A DNA stretch of 64,000 nt from Burkholderiaceae bacterium (GTDB lineage: Bacteria; Pseudomonadota; Gammaproteobacteria; Burkholderiales; Burkholderiaceae_C). The DNA lies in the NCBI GenBank assembly GCA_024235915.1, contig JACKLO010000020.1:1-64000 (forward strand). Reading direction: 5' to 3'. Of the stretch, positions 24,805-31,743 are shown piece by piece. The translations under genes and the position numbers were made by a program. The notes beneath the pieces were generated by a model. It ran no database searches, was not told where the DNA came from, and was given only the letters and a program-made list of their open reading frames with translations. The stretch's first letter is position 1. Every line of letters begins with the position of its first letter.

Positions 24805-25449
24805 TCAGCAGTAGGGTGCCTGCAGCCCTTCGGCCGCCAGCGTGGCCTGCACCGCCGGCCGTTCCAGCATGCGTCCCAGCCACGGGCCGATGTTCGGCAG
24901 CGTGCGCGCGGGCCGGTGCATGCCCCGCGTCCAGCGGCAGAGCATGAAGGCATAGGGGTCGAGCGCGCCGAAGCGTTCACCGCTCATCCACGGTTGCACG
25001 GCCAGGCGTTGGTCGATCTGGTCCACCATCGCGGCGATGCGCGCCTCGGCCTGTGCCTTCACTTCCGCCGCCCCAGCCGCGTTGCCCGGCGCCACCATGC
25101 GGTCGCTGTAGAAGTAGTGCGGCATCATGGCTTGCAGGCTGCTGGACAGCCACACCAGCCACTTGTAGAACTGCGCCCGCTCGGGTGTGCCCACCGGCGG
25201 CGCCAGGCCCGCGTCGGGGTGGGTGTCCACCAGGTGCAGCACGATGGCGGCGGTCTCGTAGAGCACCAGGTCGCCATCCTCCAGCACCGGGATCAGGCCA
25301 TTGGGGTTGAGCTTCAGGTAGTCGGGCGACTTGTGCGCGTTGTGCGCGCGGTCGACCAGTTGGAGGGTGAACGGCGCGCCCAGTTCGCGCAGCAGCAGGT
25401 GCGGCGTCATGCTGGCGTTGCTGGGGTAATAGTGCAGGGTCAGGGCCAC
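24805..25449 (-). CDS. Glutathione S-transferase
   Basis: A 214-residue soluble transferase. The N-terminal thioredoxin-like domain reads LTLHYYPSNASMTPHLLLRE, with SPDYLKLNPNGLIPVLEDGD and LYETAAIVLHLVD (glutathione-binding ESxAI-type loop). The C-terminal domain is all-helical. The start is a GTG at 25449: no ATG lies at the expected place and GGAG stands nine bases upstream of it. It is divergent to the OsmC gene with only 39 bases between the starts, so the two probably share a regulatory region. Substrate unknown. Confidence 0.9.
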   Translation of the reverse strand: MALTLHYYPSNASMTPHLLLRELGAPFTLQLVDRAHNAHKSPDYLKLNPNGLIPVLEDGDLVLYETAAIVLHLVDTHPDAGLAPPVGTPERAQFYKWLVWLSSSLQAMMPHYFYSDRMVAPGNAAGAAEVKAQAEARIAAMVDQIDQRLAVQPWMSGERFGALDPYAFMLCRWTRGMHRPARTLPNIGPWLGRMLERPAVQATLAAEGLQAPYC

Positions 25450-25488
25450 GAGGACAATCTCCGCTGTCGAAGCGAAGCACGATACGCG

Positions 25489-25965
25489 ATGAGCCACAAC
25501 CCGGCGCACCATACCGCCCAAGTCCATTGGACGCGCGGCGACCAGCCCTTCACTGACCGCCGTTACAGCCGCGTGCACCGGTTGCGCTTCGACGGCGGGT
25601 TGGAGTTGCCCGGGTCGGCCTCGCCGTCCGTGGTGCCGGTGCCCTATGCCGACCCGGCGGCCGTCGACCCGGAGGAACTGTTCGTCGCCTCCCTGGCCGG
25701 CTGCCACATGCTGTGGTTCCTGGACCTCGCCTGCCGTGCCGGCTGGTGCGTGGATGACTACGCCGACGATGCGGCGGGCACCCTGGCCACGGACGCGAAC
25801 GGCCACCTGGCCATGACGCGCGTCGAACTTCGCCCCGTGGTGCGCTTCGCCGGGCAACGCCAGCCCGATGCCGACGAGGTGGTCCGTCTGCACCATGCCG
25901 CCCACGAGGCCTGCTTCCTGGCTCGATCCGTGCGTGCCGAGGTGTGTGTGCGGCCGCGGATCTGA
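25489..25965 (+). CDS. OsmC-family peroxiredoxin-like protein
   Basis: A 158-residue protein of the OsmC/Ohr fold, which reduces organic hydroperoxides using a pair of cysteines. The two expected cysteines are in VASLAGCHMLWFLDLA and in HHAAHEACFLARSV. The N-terminal HWTRGDQPFTDRRYSRVH is typical of the OsmC (rather than Ohr) branch. It is next to a glutathione S-transferase and upstream of the photolyase operon, all fitting oxidative or light stress, but a 75-base gap containing an inverted repeat separates it from the photolyase genes. Confidence 0.9.
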   Translation: MSHNPAHHTAQVHWTRGDQPFTDRRYSRVHRLRFDGGLELPGSASPSVVPVPYADPAAVDPEELFVASLAGCHMLWFLDLACRAGWCVDDYADDAAGTLATDANGHLAMTRVELRPVVRFAGQRQPDADEVVRLHHAAHEACFLARSVRAEVCVRPRI

Positions 25966-26014
25966 TCCCACGGCCACACCGACGGACCCAAAGCCGTGTC
26001 GCTGCACGAATCAG

Positions 26015-26047
26015 GACTGCATGGTTCAATTCATGAACCATGCAGTC
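26015..26047. repeat. Perfect 14-bp inverted repeat over the photolyase-operon start codon
   Basis: GACTGCATGGTTCA (26015-26028) and its exact reverse complement TGAACCATGCAGTC (26034-26047) flank a five-base spacer ATTCA. The right arm contains the ATG start codon at 26040. No Shine-Dalgarno sequence is visible upstream of that ATG. As DNA it could be an operator for a dimeric regulator; as RNA it would form a 14-bp hairpin burying the start codon of the first gene of the photolyase operon. I see no second copy in the window. Confidence 0.85.
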
Positions 26048-27248
26048 TAGTTCGGCGTTCGAACCCACCCTGGCCGCCGCCCACCAACGGCTGGCCGCGG
26101 TGCGCCCTGCCGACTATGCCCGCACCCGCAACCACCTCGATGGCGCCGTCACCGGCCTGTCGCCCTACATCACCCACGGCCTGCTGAGCCTGCGTGAGGT
26201 GCTCCAGGCCGTGCTGGCCCGTGGCCCATTGCCGCTTCAGCACCGGCTGGTGGCTGAACTGGGGTGGCGCGAGTGGTTCCGCCATGCCTGGGCTCACCGT
26301 GGCGACGGCATCCTCGAGCCCTGGCACCCCGGCCCGCTGCCGGAGAGCGCCTACACCCGCGAGATGCCGGCCGACGTCGCTGCCGGCTGCACGGGCGTGC
26401 CGGCGATCGACCGCGCGGTGGCCCAACTGCATGCCATCGGCCACCTGCACAACCACGCCAGGCTCTGGTTGGCCAGCTACCTGGTGCATGGCCGCAAGCT
26501 GCATTGGCGCACCGGCGCCGACTGGCTGCTGGGCCGGTTGATCGATGGCGACCTGGCCAGCAACCACCTGAGCTGGCAGTGGGTGGCCGGCACCGCCAGC
26601 GCCAAACCCTACCTGTTCAACGCCGAGAACGTGGCGCGCTTCGCACCGGCGGCCTGGCACAGCCCCGGCACGCCGCTGGACACGTCCTACGCGGCGCTGG
26701 AGGCGCACGCACGAGCCCCCCGGGCCTGGCCGGCCGGGCCAGGCGTCGGCGCGGGTGGCATCCAGGATGTTGTCGACGGTGCGCACCCGCCCCCGACATC
26801 GGCTGACCCGCCCGCCTGGCTCGGCGCCACCGCGCCCGACACCACCGCCGTGGCGTGCCGCGAGGTCTGGCTGGTGCACCCCTTTCACCTGGCGGACCTG
26901 CCGCCTGATCTGCCGCCGGACACCGTGGTGATCGCCGTGCTGATCGCCGACTGGCACCAGCGCTGGCCCTGGGTGGCGGCGCGCTGGGCCTTCGTCGGCC
27001 GCCGTCTGCAGGCGCTGACACCGCGCTGCTGGCACGCCGATGCCGACACACTGGCCCGTGCGTTGGCCGGTGCGCGCCGCGTGCGCACCATCGGCAACCC
27101 GCACCTCGACCCCTGGCTGCGCCGCTGGGCCGAGGTGGCGCCGCCGCCGATGCTGTTCCCGCCCGTGGCCCGGCCCTGCGGTTCGTTCTCGCAGTGGTGG
27201 ACGCGTGCCACCCGTGGCCTCCGGTGGGCGGAGGAACTGCTCGCATGA
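26040..27248 (+). CDS. Photolyase FAD-domain protein, apparently domain-swapped
   Basis: A 402-residue member of the DNA photolyase/cryptochrome superfamily with unusual layout. The FAD-binding helical domain comes first, at residues about 10-220: YARTRNHLDGAVTGLSPYITHGLL, VAELGWREWFRHAW, LHNHARLWLASYLVHG, WLLGRLIDGDLASNHLSWQWVAGTASAKPYLFN. Ordinary photolyases have an N-terminal alpha/beta antenna domain; here it is missing from the front, but residues about 270-375 (REVWLVHPFHLADLP, VVIAVLIADWHQRWPW, FVGRRLQAL) resemble one placed at the C-terminus. Between them is a Pro/Gly-rich linker. Its stop overlaps the next gene (ATGA). Whether it repairs DNA or senses light is unknown. Confidence 0.8.
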   Translation: MQSSSAFEPTLAAAHQRLAAVRPADYARTRNHLDGAVTGLSPYITHGLLSLREVLQAVLARGPLPLQHRLVAELGWREWFRHAWAHRGDGILEPWHPGPLPESAYTREMPADVAAGCTGVPAIDRAVAQLHAIGHLHNHARLWLASYLVHGRKLHWRTGADWLLGRLIDGDLASNHLSWQWVAGTASAKPYLFNAENVARFAPAAWHSPGTPLDTSYAALEAHARAPRAWPAGPGVGAGGIQDVVDGAHPPPTSADPPAWLGATAPDTTAVACREVWLVHPFHLADLPPDLPPDTVVIAVLIADWHQRWPWVAARWAFVGRRLQALTPRCWHADADTLARALAGARRVRTIGNPHLDPWLRRWAEVAPPPMLFPPVARPCGSFSQWWTRATRGLRWAEELLA

Positions 27249-27694
27249 ATGACGCCTGCCGTGCCCGCGCCGCCCGCGACGACGCCTCCGACACGCTGAC
27301 GGTGCTGTATGACGGCGGCTGCCCGCTGTGCAGCCGCGAGATCGCGCACTACCGCGGCCTGGCCGCGCAGGGCCGCGAACCGGCGTCGCTGGTCTTCACC
27401 GACGTCAGCCTGCCCACGGCGACACTGCCGGGCGGGCCGCCGCGCGCCGCGCTGCTGCGCCGCTTCCACGTCCTGCTGGCGGATGGTCGCCTGCTCAGCG
27501 GCGCCGCGGCGTTCGTGGCGCTCTGGGCCCGCCTGCCGGGCTGGCGCTGGCTGGCCATGGCGGCCCGGGTGCCGGGGGTCACGGCCGTCCTGGAGCTTGC
27601 CTACCGCGCCTTCCTGCCGCTGCGGCCGGCCCTGCAGCACTGGGCACGGCGCCGCTGGACCGGCGCCTCCCCCTCTTCTGGAGACACATCATGA
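27245..27694 (+). CDS. DCC-family thiol-disulfide protein (DUF393)
   Basis: A 149-residue protein with the DUF393 hallmark YDGGCPLCSREI, cysteines at about residues 26 and 29, which makes a thioredoxin-like redox-active pair likely. Later segments LFTDVS-type (VFTDVSLPTA), LLADGRLLSGAAAFVALW and WLAMAARVPGV match the family. DCC proteins have no firmly established reaction. It overlaps the upstream photolyase-family gene by four bases and the downstream SDR by four bases, placing it inside one translational unit. Confidence 0.88.
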   Translation: MNDACRARAARDDASDTLTVLYDGGCPLCSREIAHYRGLAAQGREPASLVFTDVSLPTATLPGGPPRAALLRRFHVLLADGRLLSGAAAFVALWARLPGWRWLAMAARVPGVTAVLELAYRAFLPLRPALQHWARRRWTGASPSSGDTS

Positions 27695-28422
27695 CGCCCA
27701 CCGTCCTGATCACCGGCGCCAGCGGCGGCATCGGCCGTGCGCTGGCAGCGCGCCTGGTCGAGCGTGGCTGGCGCGTGGCGGCCGTGGGCCGCGACGCCGA
27801 TCGCCTGGCGAGCGTGCCTGCGGTGCTGCGCATCGCGGCCGACGTCACCACGGCCGAAGGCGCCGTGCTCGCCCTGTCGGCCGCGCGCGAAGGCCTGGGC
27901 GAAGCCCCCGCGGCGCTGGCGCACTGCGTGGGCAGCACATTGATCGCGCCCCTGGCGCGCACACGGGCCGAGGCCTACCGCGACGTCATGCGCGTCAACC
28001 TCGACAGCGCCTTCTTCACCCTGCAGGCCTGGGTAGCGGCCCGTGCAGGGGTGCCCGGCGCGGCGGTGTTCGCCAGTTCCGTGGTCGCCCGCATCGGCGT
28101 GGCCAACCATGAGGCCATTGCCGCGGCCAAGGGCGGTGTCGAGGCCTTGGTGCGCGCTGCCGCAGCCACCCACGCGGCGCAGGGCCTGCGCATCAACGCC
28201 GTGGCGCCGGGCCTGACCGAGACACCGATGACCGCTGGCATGCTCAAGCTGCCCGCGATGCGCGAAGGCGCTGCCCGCCAGTACCCGCTGGGCGGTGTGC
28301 AGACCGCCGCGGACGTGGCCGACGTGATGGCCTGGCTGCTGGGGTCCGAGGCAGCGCGGCTCACCGGGCAGGTGATCGCGGTCGATGGCGGCTTCACCAC
28401 CATCCGTCCGCTCGTGAAGTGA
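27691..28422 (+). CDS. Short-chain dehydrogenase-like protein lacking the catalytic tyrosine
   Basis: A 243-residue Rossmann-fold SDR. The nucleotide-binding motif TGASGGIG is at residues 9-16, VAPGLTETPMT and the C-terminal GQVIAVDGGFTTIRP are normal. The active-site YxxxK motif, however, reads I-A-A-A-K: isoleucine 143 stands where the catalytic tyrosine should be, with lysine 147 retained (segment NHEAIAAAKGG). The fold should bind NAD(P) but classical carbonyl reduction is doubtful. Starts four bases inside DUF393 and ends four bases before the next photolyase gene. Confidence 0.9.
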   Translation: MTPTVLITGASGGIGRALAARLVERGWRVAAVGRDADRLASVPAVLRIAADVTTAEGAVLALSAAREGLGEAPAALAHCVGSTLIAPLARTRAEAYRDVMRVNLDSAFFTLQAWVAARAGVPGAAVFASSVVARIGVANHEAIAAAKGGVEALVRAAAATHAAQGLRINAVAPGLTETPMTAGMLKLPAMREGAARQYPLGGVQTAADVADVMAWLLGSEAARLTGQVIAVDGGFTTIRPLVK

Positions 28423-28426
28423 CGCC

Positions 28427-29911
28427 ATGAAGGCCCTGGTCTGGCTCAAGCGCGACCTGCGCCTGCACGACCACGCGCCGCTGGCCGAAGCGGCGCGGGC
28501 CGACGGCGCCGCCGCACTCTGGCTGCTGGAACCGGCGTGGCTGCACAGCGCGGAATGCGACCCGCAGCACGTGGCCTTTGCGCTCGCCTGCCTGGCGCCG
28601 CTGCGCGACGACCTGGGCGCGCGGGGGCTGCCGCTCTGGGTCGAGGCGGGGGACGCCGTGGCGGTGCTGCAGGCGCTGCATGCCCGCCACGGCTTCACCC
28701 ACCTCTTCAGCCACGAGGAAACCGGCCCCGGCTGGAGCTACGACCGCGACCGCGCTGTGGCCGCCTGGTGCCGCGCCGCCGGCGTGGTTTGGCGCCAGTG
28801 GCCGCAGACCGGCGTCGTGCGGCTGCTGAGGGACCGTCGCGGCTGGGCGGGTCGCTGGCTGGCGCGCATGGACGCGCCCCAGGTGACCGTGCCGGCGGGC
28901 TGGCGGGGTCTGGTACCGCCACAGGCCACGCCGCTGCCGACGCTGGCCTGCCTGGGCCTGCCGCCCGCGCGCCCGCTGCCGGCCGCGGGCGAAGCCCCTG
29001 CCCAGGCGCTGCTGCAGGACTTCACCGCCGGCCGTGCGCGCGGCTACCGGCGCGCCCTGTCCAGCCCGCTCACCGCGGCCGAAGGCTGCAGCCGGCTCAG
29101 CCCCCACCTCGCTTTCGGCACGCTGTCGATGCGCCAGGTGCACCAGACCACCGAAGCCGCCATCCGCGCCACGCCCGACCGCGCCCTGGCCCACGGCCTG
29201 CGCGGCTTCGCCGGCCGGCTGCGCTGGCACTGTCATTTCATGCAGAAGCTGGAGGACGAGCCGGCGGTGGAATTCCGCAACTTCTCGCGGACCTGCGACG
29301 GGTTGCGCCCTGGCGACGACGCTGGCGGCGGGCCGCCGTTCGGCGCTTCCGACAGCGAACGCTTCGACGCCTGGTGCGAAGGCCGCACCGGCTTCCCGAT
29401 GGTCGACGCCTGCATGCGCCAGCTGCGCGCCACCGGCTGGCTGAACTTCCGCATGCGCGCGATGCTGGTCAGTTTCGCCGCCTACCACCTGTGGTTGCAC
29501 TGGCGCGCGCCCGGGCTGTTCCTGGCCCGGCAGTTCCTGGACTTCGAGCCCGGCATCCACTGGAGCCAGATGCAGATGCAGAGCGGCACCACCGGCATCA
29601 ACACGCTGCGCATCTACTCGCCCACCAAGCAGGCCCAGGACCATGACCCCGACGGCACCTACGTGCGTCGCTGGGTGCCGGAGTTCGGCACGCCGGCCTA
29701 CCCGAAGCCCATCGTCGGCGAGCGCGCCGCGCTGGCGACGGCCAAGGAAAGGCTGTACGGCCTGCGCCGCACGGCCGAAGCGCGGCAGGAGGCCGACGCC
29801 ATCCAGCAGCGCCACGGCTCGCGCAAGAGCGGCCTGCCGCGCTCGGGCCTGCAGCGCCGCGGAACGTCCGCCAAGGTCGTCAAGGACGTTCGCCAGCAGG
29901 AGCTGTTCTGA
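28427..29911 (+). CDS. Cryptochrome/DNA photolyase (class I-like)
   Basis: A 494-residue flavoprotein with normal domain order. Residues 1-about 130 form the alpha/beta antenna domain (LVWLKRDLRLHDHAPLAEAA). The helical FAD domain shows SRLSPHLAFGTLSMRQV, RLRWHCHFMQKLEDEP, GRTGFPMVDACMRQLRATGWLNFRMR (cut here as separate blocks), and FDFEPGIHW-type DFEPGIHWSQMQMQSGTTG, IYSPTKQAQDHDP and YVRRWVPEF. RWHCHF replaces the WREF(Y/F) block of standard CPD photolyases, suggesting a separate cryptochrome-like subgroup. The basic C-terminal tail (RKSGLPRSGLQRRG) is extra. Its stop shares a base with the following tiny gene. Confidence 0.92.
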   Translation: MKALVWLKRDLRLHDHAPLAEAARADGAAALWLLEPAWLHSAECDPQHVAFALACLAPLRDDLGARGLPLWVEAGDAVAVLQALHARHGFTHLFSHEETGPGWSYDRDRAVAAWCRAAGVVWRQWPQTGVVRLLRDRRGWAGRWLARMDAPQVTVPAGWRGLVPPQATPLPTLACLGLPPARPLPAAGEAPAQALLQDFTAGRARGYRRALSSPLTAAEGCSRLSPHLAFGTLSMRQVHQTTEAAIRATPDRALAHGLRGFAGRLRWHCHFMQKLEDEPAVEFRNFSRTCDGLRPGDDAGGGPPFGASDSERFDAWCEGRTGFPMVDACMRQLRATGWLNFRMRAMLVSFAAYHLWLHWRAPGLFLARQFLDFEPGIHWSQMQMQSGTTGINTLRIYSPTKQAQDHDPDGTYVRRWVPEFGTPAYPKPIVGERAALATAKERLYGLRRTAEARQEADAIQQRHGSRKSGLPRSGLQRRGTSAKVVKDVRQQELF

Positions 29912-30081
29912 TGGCGGCGTCTCGCGACACCGGCTGGAAGGGCAACAAGGCCGCGCTGCCGAGCAAACTCTGCGCCGCCTGCGGCCGGCCGATGAGCTGG
30001 CGTCGCGCCTGGGCGAAGAACTGGGCCGAGGTGAAGTTCTGCTCCGACGCCTGCCGGCGGCAGAAGAAGGCCACGTCATGA
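29911..30081 (+). CDS. Small four-cysteine protein (DUF2256)
   Basis: A 56-residue protein. After GWKGNKAALPSKLC it has CxxC (cysteines 21 and 24), a basic middle WRRAWAKNWAEVKF, and a second pair CSDAC (44 and 48), so a zinc-ribbon-like metal site is likely. This matches the DUF2256 family, tiny proteins often encoded next to cryptochromes and photolyases. The ATG shares a base with the upstream photolyase stop (TGATG), and its stop overlaps the next start as ATGA, strong evidence that it is a real gene and translated with both neighbours. Function unknown; a nucleic-acid or photolyase-binding role is inference. Confidence 0.9.
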   Translation: MAASRDTGWKGNKAALPSKLCAACGRPMSWRRAWAKNWAEVKFCSDACRRQKKATS

Positions 30082-31634
30082 GACACTTGGTGATCGTGCT
30101 CGGCGACCAGCTCGACGCCGAGTCCAGCGCCTTCGACGGCTTTGATCCTGCCCAGGACGCGCTGTGGATGGCTGAGGTGTTCGAGGAGTCCACCCATGTG
30201 CTGTCCAACCAGGTGCGCACGGCGGTGTTCCTGGCCGCCATGCGCCACTTTGCCGCCGACCGCAGGGCGCAAGGCTGGACGGTGCACTACACGCCGCTGG
30301 AGGTCGGTGTGCCGACGCTGGCCGCTGCGCTGCGGGCCGGCATCACCCGCCTGCAGCCCACCGGTCTGGTGCTGACCGCGCCGGGCGACTGGCGCGTGCT
30401 GCAGGCGCTGCGCGGCGTGGCCCAGGCCCACGGCCTGCCGCTGGACCTGCGCGACGACCGCCACTTCTACGCCACGGTGCGCGACTTCGCCGCCCACGCC
30501 AAGGGCCGCAAGCAACTGCGCATGGAGTACTTCTACCGCGAGATGCGGCAACGTTACCGGGTCCTGATGGACGGCGACCAGCCCTGTGGCGGCCAGTGGA
30601 ACTTCGACGCCGACAACCGCGGCAGCTTCGGCACCGACGGCCCGCCGCCGGTGCCATCGCGCGTGGGTTTCCCGCCCGATGCGCAGACGCGTGAGGTGCT
30701 GAACCTCGTCGCCCGCCACTTCCCCGATCACCCGGGTGACCTCTCGGCCTTCGACTGGCCTGTGACGCGCGCGCAGGCCCTTCAAGCGCTGGAACGGTTC
30801 ATCGCCGAGCGGCTGCCGGACTTCGGCCGCTGGCAGGACGCCATGTGGGCCGGCGAGCCCTGGCTGTGGCACGCCCACCTGTCGGCGGCGTTGAACCTCA
30901 AGCTGCTCAACCCGCGCGAGGTGGTGACTGCCGCCGAGACGGCCTACCGCACCGGCCGCGTGCCGCTGGCATCGGCCGAAGGTTTCATCCGCCAGATCCT
31001 GGGCTGGCGCGAGTACGTGCGCGGCGTCTACTGGACGCAGATGCCCGGCTACCTGGACCGCAACGCACTCGGCGCGCGCGAGCCGCTGCCGGCGTTCTAC
31101 TGGACCGGCAACACCGACATGGCCTGCCTGCGCGACGCCATCGGCCAGACCCTGCGCCTGGGCTACGCCCACCACATCCAGCGCCTGATGGTCACGGGCC
31201 TGTATGCGCTGCTGCTGGGCGTGGACCCGAAGCAGGTGCATGCCTGGTACCTGGCCGTCTACGTGGACGCGGTGGAGTGGGTGGAACTGCCCAACACCCT
31301 GGGCATGAGCCAGTTCGCCGACGGCGTGGACGCCAGCGGCCGCCCGGCGCCTGCCGGGGCCATGGCCAGCAAGCCGTATGTGGCCACCGGCCAGTACATC
31401 GCTCGCATGTCCAACCACTGCGGCGGCTGCCGCTACCGGCCGGAGAAACGGGTCGGTGACGACGCCTGCCCCTTCACCACGCTGTACTGGGACTTTCTGG
31501 CCCGCCATGAAGCTCGCTTCGCCCGCCACCCGCGCATGGCGCTGCAGGTGAAGAATCTGGCGCGTCTGCCAGCCGCGGAGCGCGCCGCCATCGCCGCACG
31601 GGCCGACGCGCTGCGCCGTGGTTCGGGCGGCTGA
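30078..31634 (+). CDS. Iron-sulfur bacterial cryptochrome/photolyase (PhrB/CryB type)
   Basis: A 518-residue (6-4)-photolyase-like flavoprotein of the FeS-BCP class, which repairs (6-4) photoproducts or acts as a photoreceptor. It starts with LVIVLGDQLD, as the class does. The four cluster ligands are present: C350 (NTDMACLRD), C448 and C451 (SNHCGGCRYRP) and C464 (DDACPFTTLYWDFL), with the C-x2-C-x12-C spacing of PhrB. Other class markers are KQLRMEYFYREMR, GFIRQILGWREYVRGVYW, YAHHIQRLMVTG and NTLGMSQFADGV. It is the last gene of the operon. Confidence 0.95.
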   Translation: MRHLVIVLGDQLDAESSAFDGFDPAQDALWMAEVFEESTHVLSNQVRTAVFLAAMRHFAADRRAQGWTVHYTPLEVGVPTLAAALRAGITRLQPTGLVLTAPGDWRVLQALRGVAQAHGLPLDLRDDRHFYATVRDFAAHAKGRKQLRMEYFYREMRQRYRVLMDGDQPCGGQWNFDADNRGSFGTDGPPPVPSRVGFPPDAQTREVLNLVARHFPDHPGDLSAFDWPVTRAQALQALERFIAERLPDFGRWQDAMWAGEPWLWHAHLSAALNLKLLNPREVVTAAETAYRTGRVPLASAEGFIRQILGWREYVRGVYWTQMPGYLDRNALGAREPLPAFYWTGNTDMACLRDAIGQTLRLGYAHHIQRLMVTGLYALLLGVDPKQVHAWYLAVYVDAVEWVELPNTLGMSQFADGVDASGRPAPAGAMASKPYVATGQYIARMSNHCGGCRYRPEKRVGDDACPFTTLYWDFLARHEARFARHPRMALQVKNLARLPAAERAAIAARADALRRGSGG

Positions 31635-31743
31635 ACCGGTGCTTCGTCCGGTCCACCGGGCAGGCCGTCGCATCGTTGTGGGAGATCGACGTGGCGCCGC
31701 CACAATCCGCGCACCTGAAACCACCCCTCCAGGAACCGACCCG

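Noticed and set aside
26015..26047. GGTTCAATTC inside the inverted repeat looks like a tRNA T-loop
   Set aside because: No acceptor, D or anticodon arms can be built around it; the match comes from the palindrome.
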